A DNA stretch of 64,000 nt from NCBI GenBank assembly GCA_017380635.1, contig JAFODP010000017.1, positions 179,185 to 243,184 of the forward strand, written 5' to 3'. Origin of the DNA: Bacteroidales bacterium. GTDB taxonomy: Bacteria > Bacteroidota > Bacteroidia > Bacteroidales > UBA1402. The position numbers were made by a program, and so were the translations under genes. The notes under the pieces were generated by a model that was not told the DNA's origin, did no database searches, and saw only the letters and a program-made list of their open reading frames with translations. Of the stretch, positions 16,337 through 24,738 are shown piece after piece (position 1 is the first letter of the stretch; every line of letters begins with the position of its first letter).

Positions 16337-17359
16337 TTACTGCTCGTTATGTTTGAATTCTCCCGGCAATTTCAGCGTATACAAAGCAGCTTCATTGTGC
16401 TTAAGCAAATTGCGTTTATCCTCTTCGGGAGCATAAATAAAAATCTCTGCGGTAACAATACGCTGGTTCTGTTCGTCCAATCGCGTAATACTTACATAAG
16501 GGCCACCCATCATATCGCCTTTCATTTCCCACAAACCTCTGATTTCCACAGCATATTTGCCATTGAAATTGATTTCGGTAAAAGTTTCTGGCCAAGCATC
16601 CTCGCGTCCCATATACGAACCTTCCGGTCCGCCGGGAATATTGGCTTTCATCACCGAATCGCGCTTGGCATTCAGATATTCCAGGGTAAAGGTATTTTTA
16701 TCGGTATAAGGATAGCTGTAAATCACCATATCCTGATGCTTGCGCTGACGGTCGTTGGAAAGCCAGATGAAATTTTCGCCCACTTTGAATCTTTCCATAA
16801 ATTTAGGCACCTGCACTTCGTAACCCATCTTCAACATCACCAAACGAGACAACTCACGATTGTGGGTTCTTTTGATATACTGCAAGTTGCGCTTACGTTC
16901 TGCCAACTCGAAATATTGATAGATCAGTTCCTTTTCATCTTGAACAAACTTGGCAAAACTTTCATTATCGGGAGCCACGATGCGCATCACAAGCTGACTA
17001 TTAGCCCACATATCTTCCGTAACATGAATTTTTGGACGAGAATAGATATGCGAAATTTCCACCAAAAGGATATTGCGAACCGGCTTCAACAAACCATCGA
17101 AATCGGCATTGTCACAACGGGAAATCTTAAAGCGCGGCTCCGATTGCGGCAAGGCCGGCACATCTGCATCGAGCACTTCGAAAAGTGCGCGACCCTGAGG
17201 CGCTTCCCAATCGCTTTTATCCATCACCACCAACAATTCCCAAGGTGCCCCTACCGAATTTACAGTCAAGGGATTATTAATGCTTTTCTTACGGCAAGAG
17301 CTCATGCCCATCAACAGCAGAAAGGCCAAAGCCATGTATACAAATTGTCTTTTTTTCAT
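16337..17359 (-). CDS. DUF4837 lipoprotein
   Basis: A 340-residue predicted lipoprotein (MKKRQFVYMALAFLLLMGMSSC, lipidated Cys near residue 22). It matches DUF4837, a family found in Bacteroidota whose function is unknown to me. Recognisable blocks are SVGAPWELLVVMDKSDWE near the mature N terminus and EIRGLWEMKGDMMGGPYVS in the C-terminal third. The start at 17359 gives a proper signal peptide; the longer frame to 17419 would run into the promoter. First gene of the unit leading to pdxA and secG. Confidence 0.85.
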   Translation of the reverse strand: MKKRQFVYMALAFLLLMGMSSCRKKSINNPLTVNSVGAPWELLVVMDKSDWEAPQGRALFEVLDADVPALPQSEPRFKISRCDNADFDGLLKPVRNILLVEISHIYSRPKIHVTEDMWANSQLVMRIVAPDNESFAKFVQDEKELIYQYFELAERKRNLQYIKRTHNRELSRLVMLKMGYEVQVPKFMERFKVGENFIWLSNDRQRKHQDMVIYSYPYTDKNTFTLEYLNAKRDSVMKANIPGGPEGSYMGREDAWPETFTEINFNGKYAVEIRGLWEMKGDMMGGPYVSITRLDEQNQRIVTAEIFIYAPEEDKRNLLKHNEAALYTLKLPGEFKHNEQ

Positions 17360-17384
17360 CTTGAAAATATTTATGCGAAACGCG

Positions 17385-17416
17385 CAAAGATACAACAAAG
17401 GCTTGCGAGAAGCCAA
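17385..17416 (-). promoter_or_regulatory. Promoter of the DUF4837-pdxA-lptE-secG unit
   Basis: On the minus strand TTG (17416-17414), a 21-base spacer and TATCTTTG (17392-17385), about 26 bases before the DUF4837 ATG. The following genes are tightly packed up to the terminator at 12351-12377. Confidence 0.6.
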
Positions 17417-17434
17417 CAAAATTATGACTTTTTG

Positions 17435-18460
17435 TCAGTTTTTTGCAGTTGTAGACAAAAGTCCGCAGGCCGCCTGAATATCTTCTCCACGTGAAGCTCT
17501 CACGGTGGTTTGCAAATCGCGGGCATTCAGAAAATCGGCAAAAGCTTGAATTGTTTCCTCTGACGAAGGCGCAAAGGGACTATCGGGAATACGATGAAAA
17601 CGAATCAGATTCATGCGACATTTCAAGCCATTCAAGAGCGACAAGAGTTTGCGGGCATGCGCCAAACTATCGTTCATGCCATCAAACATGATGTATTCGA
17701 ACGACAATCTGCGTTGATGCGCAAAGTCGTAGGCCTTCAGGGTCTGCAATATATCCGAAATGGGATAAGCCTTCTGAGCCGGTATCCATTCTTTACGTTG
17801 TAAAGCATCGGGACTATGCAGACTGATAGCAATATGTACCGAGGTTTCCTCCAATACACGCTTCAAACCCGGCAGCAATCCGATAGAAGACAAGGTGATA
17901 CGCTTCGGACTCCAGGCAAAAGCTTTCTCGTCGGTGAGAAGACGGATAGCAGTCAACACCGCTTCGATATTGTCGCAAGGCTCGCCCATTCCCATGAACA
18001 CCAGATTGGTGAGCGACGTGGAATCTTCGATAGAAAGTACTTGATTCAGAATTTCATGCGCAGCCAATGAGGCCTTGTAACCCATGCGTCCGGTCATACA
18101 GAAAGCACAATGCATCTTACAGCCCACCTGCGAAGACACGCAAAGCGTCGCCCTATCGCGATCGGGAATATACACCGCTTCTATACCAATACCGCTTGCC
18201 GTAGCAAAGAGATATTTCTTGGTACCATCTTTCGACACCGCACAGGCCACCGGATCGGCCAAGCCAAGACTGGCATGTTCTTTCAGAAAGGCCCTGTGTT
18301 TAAGAGAAATGTTGGTCATTTCGTCGAACGATCTCACACGCTTCACATAGATCCAATCCATCAACTGTGAAGACATGAAGGCCGGCAACGACTGCGCTTT
18401 GAGCCATTGCTTCAATTCGTCCTGCGTTTTACCTAGCAGTATATATTTTTCTGTATCCAT
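17435..18460 (-). CDS. rlmN: 23S rRNA (adenine-2503-C2) methyltransferase / tRNA methyltransferase
   Basis: RlmN is a radical SAM enzyme that methylates C2 of A2503 in 23S rRNA and A37 in some tRNAs, using a methyl-cysteine intermediate. The 341-residue protein contains the radical SAM motif CKMHCAFC (C-x3-C-x2-C) within SSQVGCKMHCAFCMTG. It also has the MGMGEPCDN block and a catalytic cysteine near the C terminus in RASRGEDIQAACGLL. The ATG at 18460 (MDTEKYILL) was chosen over a longer frame to 18508 that runs through the upstream terminator hairpin. Confidence 0.95.
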   Translation of the reverse strand: MDTEKYILLGKTQDELKQWLKAQSLPAFMSSQLMDWIYVKRVRSFDEMTNISLKHRAFLKEHASLGLADPVACAVSKDGTKKYLFATASGIGIEAVYIPDRDRATLCVSSQVGCKMHCAFCMTGRMGYKASLAAHEILNQVLSIEDSTSLTNLVFMGMGEPCDNIEAVLTAIRLLTDEKAFAWSPKRITLSSIGLLPGLKRVLEETSVHIAISLHSPDALQRKEWIPAQKAYPISDILQTLKAYDFAHQRRLSFEYIMFDGMNDSLAHARKLLSLLNGLKCRMNLIRFHRIPDSPFAPSSEETIQAFADFLNARDLQTTVRASRGEDIQAACGLLSTTAKN

Positions 18461-18479
18461 CCTATCCTTGTATATTGGG

Positions 18480-18514
18480 AAAAAAGAGGCTGCGCCATTC
18501 ATCTGCACAGCCTC
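18480..18514 (-). terminator. Terminator after the PpiD/SurA-like gene
   Basis: On the minus strand GAGGCTGTGC and GCGCAGCCTC (18514-18486) form a ten-pair stem with one wobble, followed by a T-run (18485-18480). The C-A mismatch on the plus strand shows the orientation. Confidence 0.85.
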
Positions 18515-18561
18515 TCTGTTATATTATCCGTATGTAACAGGCTTCCACCTGTTTGTTGTCA

Positions 18562-20697
18562 TTAATAGAAGCGAATACGGCTATCTTCGATATTAGCAGC
18601 ATCCATAACCGCCTGCATAGCCTGATACATCACGCGGTAGGTATCGTTGGCAGACAAAGCCATCTTTTCGGTAGCTTCGTCGAATTGAGCGCTAGCATTC
18701 ACATCTGAGAATACGCTGAATACATACACACCATTCTTACCTGCAACGGGCTTAGAAACTTCATTCATAGGAGCAGACAATACGGCGGCCAACAAAGCGG
18801 GTTCGTCACCCAAACCAGCGATACGACGAGCCGAGAATGACAAGAGATCGATGGTATCGTTGCGCATATCGTTTGCAGCAGCAATAGCCTTGATGTCGTC
18901 ACCTTCTTTCAAACCGGCGATGATAGCTTCGGCCTTCTGTTCGTTGATGATTTCACGAGCCAATTGAGCCTGAACGCTTTCAAGGCTTCTGTATTCTTCA
19001 TCGTTGGCAGATTCGATAGCTACTACCAAATATTGGTTGTTAGAGTTTTCGAAGATAGTAGAAACATCGCCCACCTTACCATTATAAATAAAGCGAACAG
19101 CCTGACGCATAGAAGGAACATTACCAACGGTATAATCGGTCTTACGTACGGCGGGAGCATATTGTACGGTATAACCAGCCTGACGAGCAGCGTCTACGAA
19201 AGCAGCAGCTTCCTGATTTGCAGCCACCACTTGGTTCAACTTGTTATAAGTGGCGCTGAAGGTCTTAGAAGAAGGCGTTACAGCCATTACCAACTGAGCA
19301 ATCTTAGACTTCTTCACAGGCTTGGTCATATCGGTCACCTTGATGATGTGCAAACCATAGTTAGAAGCCACTTTATAATAGGTATTCTTCTTGGCGGTGA
19401 AGCAAGCTTCAGCAAATTCAGCACCCATGCCGGCAAAAGCATCTACTTCGCGGAACCAACCCATATCGCCACCTTGAGCAGCGGTCTGATCTTGAGAATA
19501 TTGAGCAGCCAATTCAGCGAAATCTGCTTTCTTGTTGGTCTTGAGAACATTCATCAAGCTATCGATAAGATGCTTGCCGTTTTCGCCATTATCGCTAACA
19601 TAAATCTGACTAACCTTCACTGAGTCGGGACGAGAGATTTCGGCCATCTTGCGCAACATGATCCAGTTGTTATCTTCGAAGAAAGGACCTTCCACCTGAT
19701 TTACCTTAGCAGAAGTAGCAAATTCTTTCAAAGTACCGCTGTAAGCAGAGTTAGCCAAATAGCAATCCAAATATTTGTTTTCAGAGTTTGCATTTACGAT
19801 AGCGCTGGGATCAGCATCATTGCTGAACTTTTCAGCCAAAGCATCAATATCAGCTTTTACAGCGTCGTTATCTTCCTGACTGGGCAATACATCCACTACC
19901 ACGTAACGAACGGCGCGAGAAGGTTCCTGACGATAAGATTCTTTGTTTTCAGCATAAAGTTTCTTCACTTCGGCCTTGTTTACCTTGAAAGTAGAATCGG
20001 GCAAAGCAGCGTAGGGCTTGAAAGCGTAAGCCACGTTTACAGAACGTTGACGAGCGTCGAAAGAAGCCTGAGCATCGATAACATTAGCACCGACAGCCTT
20101 AACCAAGATGTTGGAGATTTTTTCTTCCAGACGAGCATATTTCAAATTGTTTTCCCAGAACAACCAGTATTGCTTCATTTGTTGAATCTGAGCTTGAACA
20201 TCTGCGGTATACATGCTCATATCGTCCATTTGGATGGTACGCAAGAAGTTCATCATAATGTCGCGGTCGAAAGCGCCGGTCTGAGGATTCTGGAAGAAAG
20301 GCATCTGCTGAACCAGATAGTGTACATTTTCGCCATTGATCATTTCGAACAATTCTTCAGCGGTAACCTTGATACCCAAAGCTGCAGCTTGTTCGTCGAG
20401 CAAGCTTTCGCGTACGATGCTTTCGTATACAGATTCGCGAATCTGGTTGGTCAATTCTTCGTTCAAAGAATTTTGTCCGGTTTGCATCTTGTACACGTTT
20501 TCCATTTCTTGGATACGACGTTCGTATTCTCTGAAATTCAACTTCTTACCATTGATAGAAGCAATATTTTCCTGAGATTGTTGGAACAAGGTTGAACCGG
20601 AAGTCAAAAAGTCTCCGATGATAAACGCAAACAAAGCCACCCCAATCACAATGAGCAGGAGCAGAGAATGTTTTCTAATGTTTTGTAATGCTGCCAT
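18562..20697 (-). CDS. PpiD/SurA-like periplasmic peptidyl-prolyl isomerase foldase
   Basis: A membrane-anchored chaperone of 711 residues. One N-terminal helix (residues about 12-33, LLLLIVIGVALFAFIIGDF) is followed by a SurA-N-like helical chaperone region (ERRIQEMENVYKMQTG and onward). A parvulin domain sits around residues 340-450 (VSQIYVSDNGENGK, AAQYSQDQTAAQGGDMGWF, GLHIIKVTDM), with further C-terminal helical segments. The topology and size are those of PpiD. It probably assists folding of outer-membrane proteins leaving the Sec channel. It has its own promoter within the 3' end of the LptC-like gene. Confidence 0.9.
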   Translation of the reverse strand: MAALQNIRKHSLLLLIVIGVALFAFIIGDFLTSGSTLFQQSQENIASINGKKLNFREYERRIQEMENVYKMQTGQNSLNEELTNQIRESVYESIVRESLLDEQAAALGIKVTAEELFEMINGENVHYLVQQMPFFQNPQTGAFDRDIMMNFLRTIQMDDMSMYTADVQAQIQQMKQYWLFWENNLKYARLEEKISNILVKAVGANVIDAQASFDARQRSVNVAYAFKPYAALPDSTFKVNKAEVKKLYAENKESYRQEPSRAVRYVVVDVLPSQEDNDAVKADIDALAEKFSNDADPSAIVNANSENKYLDCYLANSAYSGTLKEFATSAKVNQVEGPFFEDNNWIMLRKMAEISRPDSVKVSQIYVSDNGENGKHLIDSLMNVLKTNKKADFAELAAQYSQDQTAAQGGDMGWFREVDAFAGMGAEFAEACFTAKKNTYYKVASNYGLHIIKVTDMTKPVKKSKIAQLVMAVTPSSKTFSATYNKLNQVVAANQEAAAFVDAARQAGYTVQYAPAVRKTDYTVGNVPSMRQAVRFIYNGKVGDVSTIFENSNNQYLVVAIESANDEEYRSLESVQAQLAREIINEQKAEAIIAGLKEGDDIKAIAAANDMRNDTIDLLSFSARRIAGLGDEPALLAAVLSAPMNEVSKPVAGKNGVYVFSVFSDVNASAQFDEATEKMALSANDTYRVMYQAMQAVMDAANIEDSRIRFY

Positions 20698-20740
20698 TTT
20701 ATTATGCTTTTTAAATTATTAATTTTTTCAAAAAAACGCG

Positions 20741-20771
20741 CAAATATAGATAATTATTCTGGATTATTCAA
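20741..20771 (-). promoter_or_regulatory. Promoter of the PpiD/SurA-like gene
   Basis: On the minus strand TTG (20771-20769), 20-base spacer, TATATTTG (20748-20741), overlapping the last codons of the upstream gene. Confidence 0.65.
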
Positions 20772-21356
20772 GCCATCTTCCTCCACATCCAAAGGAAAAA
20801 CGCCCTTGATTTTAAAAATCTTGTATTTCGACAAACTTTCGTTCGATTCAAAACCATATCCGGTCAGAATCTGGTCGGCTTGTTGAATGCGGATAAAGGA
20901 ATCGGAATAGACTTTATGCTTTTGCTGGCTCCAATACAGAAGATTGGTTTCGAATTGCTCTCCACTCAGATTTTTCACCAGCACATCATTCTTAAGTTCC
21001 CACAATTCTTGCTCGGTAAAATAGCGCGCTGTATCGCCTCTGACAATAGATTCCACTTCGAGACTATCGTTAAAACGCTCAAAATAGACGCCTTCCGGAA
21101 AATACCAATAAGGCGCATCGGCCTGATCGAACACTTTCCAAGTTTGTGCAATCACTTTGTATCGGATGCGGCCCGAATCGGAAATGAGCGTTGTCACCGA
21201 ATCGACATACATAGCCGGCACCGCCTTACGATCGGCAAAATTGGCGATGGTATCTGTCTTTTCTTTTTTACAGGAAGGACATATCATAAACAACATAACA
21301 GTCACACCGATAAGTGCAACTGTTATGTGAGGCTTGTCATGTTTCTTGAAAAACAT
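20754..21356 (-). CDS. lptC: LptC-like LPS export lipoprotein
   Basis: LptC hands lipopolysaccharide from the LptBFG transporter to LptA. This 200-residue protein has a short lipoprotein signal (VALIGVTVMLFMICPSC). It then has the family's pattern MYVDSVTTLISDSGRIRYKVIAQTWKVFD and PYWYFPEGVYFERFNDSLEVESIVRGDTARYF, a beta-jellyroll typical of LptC/OstA relatives. It follows the TPR gene by one base. An LptF/G-type permease occurs elsewhere in this window (56603-57697). Confidence 0.85.
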   Translation of the reverse strand: MFFKKHDKPHITVALIGVTVMLFMICPSCKKEKTDTIANFADRKAVPAMYVDSVTTLISDSGRIRYKVIAQTWKVFDQADAPYWYFPEGVYFERFNDSLEVESIVRGDTARYFTEQELWELKNDVLVKNLSGEQFETNLLYWSQQKHKVYSDSFIRIQQADQILTGYGFESNESLSKYKIFKIKGVFPLDVEEDGLNNPE

Positions 21357-21357
21357 A

Positions 21358-22716
21358 TTATCTCTTTACTCTTACGATGGTTCTTTCATTAATCCAACCG
21401 CCCAAAGTGTAAGGTTTACCTTCGTCAACGTTAGGATTCATGAAAACATCTTCTGAACGAGGATATTGCTCTTTGTATTTAGCAATCAAATCGTTACATT
21501 CTTCAGCCACGGCAGGATCGATAGATTTGGCTTTTTCCAATTTATCTACAGCTGCACAGTAAACCAAACGACGGATTACCTGATCGTCAAACTGATCTAC
21601 GCTATTGGCATACATCTTAGCAATCATAACATAAGGTTCGGCATAACCTTCTTTGTATGAAGCAGCAGCCAAGGCATGTTTACGAGCTTCGGCATATTGC
21701 TTACCGGCAAACAAAGCTGTAGCAGCCAAGAATTCGTATTCAGATTTCTTGTTATTGTCGTCGGTCATGGCGATAGCTTCGTTCAAATATTCAGCAGCCT
21801 TGCTGTATTCTTCCTTCTTGATACACATGTAAGCGCAACCTTCGGCAGATTCAGGCGTAGGATTCAACTGGTGAGAATATTGAGAAGCAGCGAAGTATAC
21901 TTCGGTATCGGTACATTTTACACGCTTAAACAAATCTACCACCTTGTTCAACCATTCAAGATTGGTCTTGTTGGCTTCCAAATCGGCAGCGAAGATTTCT
22001 TGCAAAGTGGTGCAATCGGCTACGCCAGAAGAAACGAATACATCGTTGATATCGCTTTCGTAAGCAGCCAATTTTTCTTTTTCAGCATCGGTCTTAGCCA
22101 AAGCAATCTTCTGATCCATCACATCCATCACCTTCAAATAGTCGTTGATGAACTGGGTCTTGTGTTCGGGATTTTCCAACATTGCCTTAGAAGCCAAGAT
22201 GAAATAAGGAGCATAAGCTGCATTGAACTGTCTTACAGAACATTCATTGATACAGATGGTCAACCATTCGTAAGCAGGCTTCTTGTCGCTGTTTTCACCA
22301 TCGGGATGCAAAGTGAAATAATCCACAGCCTTTCTACCATATACAAAAGGACGGGGAGCACGTACATAGTCGCCGAAATATTGGATACGCTGATCGTACA
22401 CCTGCATCAAAGCATTGAAATATTCCATCTTCTTAGCAGGATCCTTTTCGCGTTTCAACTGCCAGGTACGAATCTTGGCACCTTCGATATACAAGTTAAT
22501 ACTAGCAGCAGGACATTCGGTGTAAGCAATGGTCCAGAATTCCAAAGCGGTAGCATAGTCGCCCTGCTTGGCATAAGTCTGATACAAACTCAAGTTCTGG
22601 ATACAACGAACACTGTCTTCTCCATGGCCATACTTCGAACCATCTTCCACTCCCTTTTGTGCGAAAGCGGTGAAGCTAAGCATCATTACACTGAAAACAA
22701 CAAAAAACTTTTTCAT
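21358..22716 (-). CDS. Secreted TPR protein, conserved in Bacteroidota
   Basis: A 452-residue protein with a cleavable signal peptide (MKKFFVVFSVMMLSFTAFA-QKG). Several tetratricopeptide-like helical repeats follow, for example LYQTYAKQGDYATALEFWTIAYTECP near residues 44-69 and KKEEYSKAAEYLNEAIAMT in the second half. It sits between an outer-membrane protein and an LptC-like gene, which suggests a periplasmic scaffold role, but no function is known to me. Confidence 0.82.
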   Translation of the reverse strand: MKKFFVVFSVMMLSFTAFAQKGVEDGSKYGHGEDSVRCIQNLSLYQTYAKQGDYATALEFWTIAYTECPAASINLYIEGAKIRTWQLKREKDPAKKMEYFNALMQVYDQRIQYFGDYVRAPRPFVYGRKAVDYFTLHPDGENSDKKPAYEWLTICINECSVRQFNAAYAPYFILASKAMLENPEHKTQFINDYLKVMDVMDQKIALAKTDAEKEKLAAYESDINDVFVSSGVADCTTLQEIFAADLEANKTNLEWLNKVVDLFKRVKCTDTEVYFAASQYSHQLNPTPESAEGCAYMCIKKEEYSKAAEYLNEAIAMTDDNNKKSEYEFLAATALFAGKQYAEARKHALAAASYKEGYAEPYVMIAKMYANSVDQFDDQVIRRLVYCAAVDKLEKAKSIDPAVAEECNDLIAKYKEQYPRSEDVFMNPNVDEGKPYTLGGWINERTIVRVKR

Positions 22717-22733
22717 AATCGTCTATAATACTT

Positions 22734-23999
22734 TTAGTTAAATTTTCGTTTCATAAACCAAGTTTCGTTGAAAGCAACGCTCAAGGTCATCTTATAATAG
22801 TTTTCCTGAATAAATTGTTTATTAGGAGTAATTGTCTTACCTATTTCAAAAGCAAGATTCAGCACCGATCGTTGTCCTTTCAGAGGCAGACCGGCACCAA
22901 ACGTCAAACTGATATCCTTAAGATTTCCGGCCGCAAAATTAATATAGGAATCGGAGATTTGCAAACCGGCTCGGTACTTAATCACCTGATAATAATAGTC
23001 TGCCATACGTGCCGGCAAATATTCCACACCCAAGGCCAGACGCTGTGTCGAGGCCAAAGTATCGGTATGACTGTAATATTCTGCATTTGCCCAATCCTGA
23101 TAGGCGTAGTCTACTGCCACCGTCAGACGATTGTCGAAAGTATAGCTCAGACCCAAGCCATATGATAGCGGCGTCGAGAATCGGTAATCGGCATCGGGAG
23201 CCACTTGCAAGGTATCTCTGACAATATGCGTCGAATTCACTTCCGAATAGAATTTCTGCGGCATGCTGTAGGTTGCACCCACTACAAAACGATGTTTCTT
23301 GCCGATTTTCTGAAAATATTGCAAACCGAAATCAAAATTGGATTGTCTCAGATAAAGCAAATCGTTTTCCGCATAACCTTTGTACAAAGAATTTGAATAC
23401 GATAAAGTGTTGGTATAAGACAGATTACCAAACTTATAATTCCAGTTGACACCCAACGACAAGCAATCGAAAAGCGAAATTGAAGTTCCGATAAAGAGAT
23501 TGTTCAAACCACCGCTGGCCGAATAAGATTCAACATAGGTCACATCATCTTCGCCTTGCATACCGGGAAGTACGCCGGAAGCACCATACAGATATCCCAA
23601 CTTAGAATATTCATACAAACCCATGGCCAGGCCCCAATGCTTGGAAAGCGGAAATTTCATCGCAAAATGGTCGAGCGTGTAACCCAAGTTCAAGCCGCGA
23701 AGGTCTTGTTCTCTGTACTGCGACAGATTGGCCGAACATGAAAAATCGAACAGAAAGGTCAAGGTATCGATGGCGGAATAACTAGCCGGGTTCATCGGAT
23801 TGATATAAGACGCACTGCGCAGACCATAGGAAGCACCACCCATTGCCACAGACTGTCCCATGACAGGCTCGTGCAAAAGACCATAAGCATAACGGCTATA
23901 GGGAGAATAGGTGTTTCTTTGGGCATTAAGGCTAAGGAACGTACAAAGCAACAAGCTCATCAACAGCAATGCTTTTCCTTTAGACTGAACGATGGACAT
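22734..23999 (-). CDS. Predicted outer-membrane beta-barrel protein
   Basis: A 421-residue protein with a signal peptide (LLLMSLLLCTFLSLNAQ) and many alternating, aromatic-rich strands ending in a C-terminal TLSVAFNETWFMKRKFN. The opening SPYSRYAYGLLHEPVMGQSVAMGGASYGLR resembles FadL/OmpP1-type barrel proteins seen in Bacteroidota, without a clear subfamily. The start at 23999 overlaps the coaX end by 20 bases; Met14 (23960) would remove the overlap but shorten the signal. It has its own promoter inside coaX. Confidence 0.78.
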   Translation of the reverse strand: MSIVQSKGKALLLMSLLLCTFLSLNAQRNTYSPYSRYAYGLLHEPVMGQSVAMGGASYGLRSASYINPMNPASYSAIDTLTFLFDFSCSANLSQYREQDLRGLNLGYTLDHFAMKFPLSKHWGLAMGLYEYSKLGYLYGASGVLPGMQGEDDVTYVESYSASGGLNNLFIGTSISLFDCLSLGVNWNYKFGNLSYTNTLSYSNSLYKGYAENDLLYLRQSNFDFGLQYFQKIGKKHRFVVGATYSMPQKFYSEVNSTHIVRDTLQVAPDADYRFSTPLSYGLGLSYTFDNRLTVAVDYAYQDWANAEYYSHTDTLASTQRLALGVEYLPARMADYYYQVIKYRAGLQISDSYINFAAGNLKDISLTFGAGLPLKGQRSVLNLAFEIGKTITPNKQFIQENYYKMTLSVAFNETWFMKRKFN

Positions 24000-24738
24000 G
24001 GTCGTATAATATTCTGTTTAATCCGATTAACACTAAATTTTTGCGCGCAAAGATAGGGAATTTTACGCGGCTTTCAAAATATGAGATATCGCCTCCCGTC
24101 ATAAAGCATGTTAAATTTTCATCGATTTGACGGTATTGATTAAGATATCCTTGCAATTCGTGCCATATACCTTGCATGACACCGGCACGGATGGCAGTCT
24201 GCGTATCGACACCCATTTCGGGAAAATCTTCGCGAGCCTCCACCAAGGGAAGCGCCGCCGTTTCCTGGTGCAAAACCTTGAATCGAAGCCAGATGCCCGG
24301 AGCGATATTACCCCCTTGATACACACCATCGGATGTCATAAAATCGTAGGTGATGGCAGTGCCCATATCCACAATCAAAGAAGATTTGCCGGGAGCCAGC
24401 GTCCAAGCGCCCACCGCGGCAGCCAAGCGATCCAAGCCCAGCGTCTGCGGCGTACGATAAGCATTGCGAATAGGCATTTTCATCGAGAGAGCATAGACGT
24501 AAAACTGCGGAATGCGTTCGCGCAAGGCGGCGATAAAAGCCTCATCGGCAGGCCCTACCGATGAGTAGATGCCTGCCTGAGGTTGATATTGTTCAAAATA
24601 GTTGTCGGGGAGCATTTCTCCGGAAAGAGTCGTCAACACTTCCAAAGGTTCTGCCGTCATATCGGGCTGCTGCTCATCGAGCGAAAAGAAGGCCCATTTA
24701 CAAGCGGAATTTCCCCTGTCTATCACCAATTGTATCAT
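23980..24738 (-). CDS. coaX: Type III pantothenate kinase
   Basis: CoaX phosphorylates pantothenate in the first step of CoA synthesis. The 252-residue protein has the ASKHA phosphate motifs of the family: LVIDRGNSACKWAFF (residues 3-17, usually DIGNT or DVGNT in relatives), LGLDRLAAAVGAW, SLIVDMGTAITYDFM and QTAIRAGVMQGI. The ATG at 24738 overlaps the stop of the preceding GH2 gene (ATGA overlap), so translation may be coupled to the glycosidase operon. An upstream extension to 24945 is a shadow of the GH2 gene. Confidence 0.92.
   Translation of the reverse strand: MIQLVIDRGNSACKWAFFSLDEQQPDMTAEPLEVLTTLSGEMLPDNYFEQYQPQAGIYSSVGPADEAFIAALRERIPQFYVYALSMKMPIRNAYRTPQTLGLDRLAAAVGAWTLAPGKSSLIVDMGTAITYDFMTSDGVYQGGNIAPGIWLRFKVLHQETAALPLVEAREDFPEMGVDTQTAIRAGVMQGIWHELQGYLNQYRQIDENLTCFMTGGDISYFESRVKFPIFARKNLVLIGLNRILYDHVHRSV
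24048..24078 (-). promoter_or_regulatory. Internal promoter in coaX, for the outer-membrane protein gene
   Basis: On the minus strand TTTG (24078-24075), 19-base spacer, TATCTTTG (24055-24048), about 49 bases before the outer-membrane protein start. It would let the envelope genes be expressed when the glycosidase operon is off. Confidence 0.7.
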
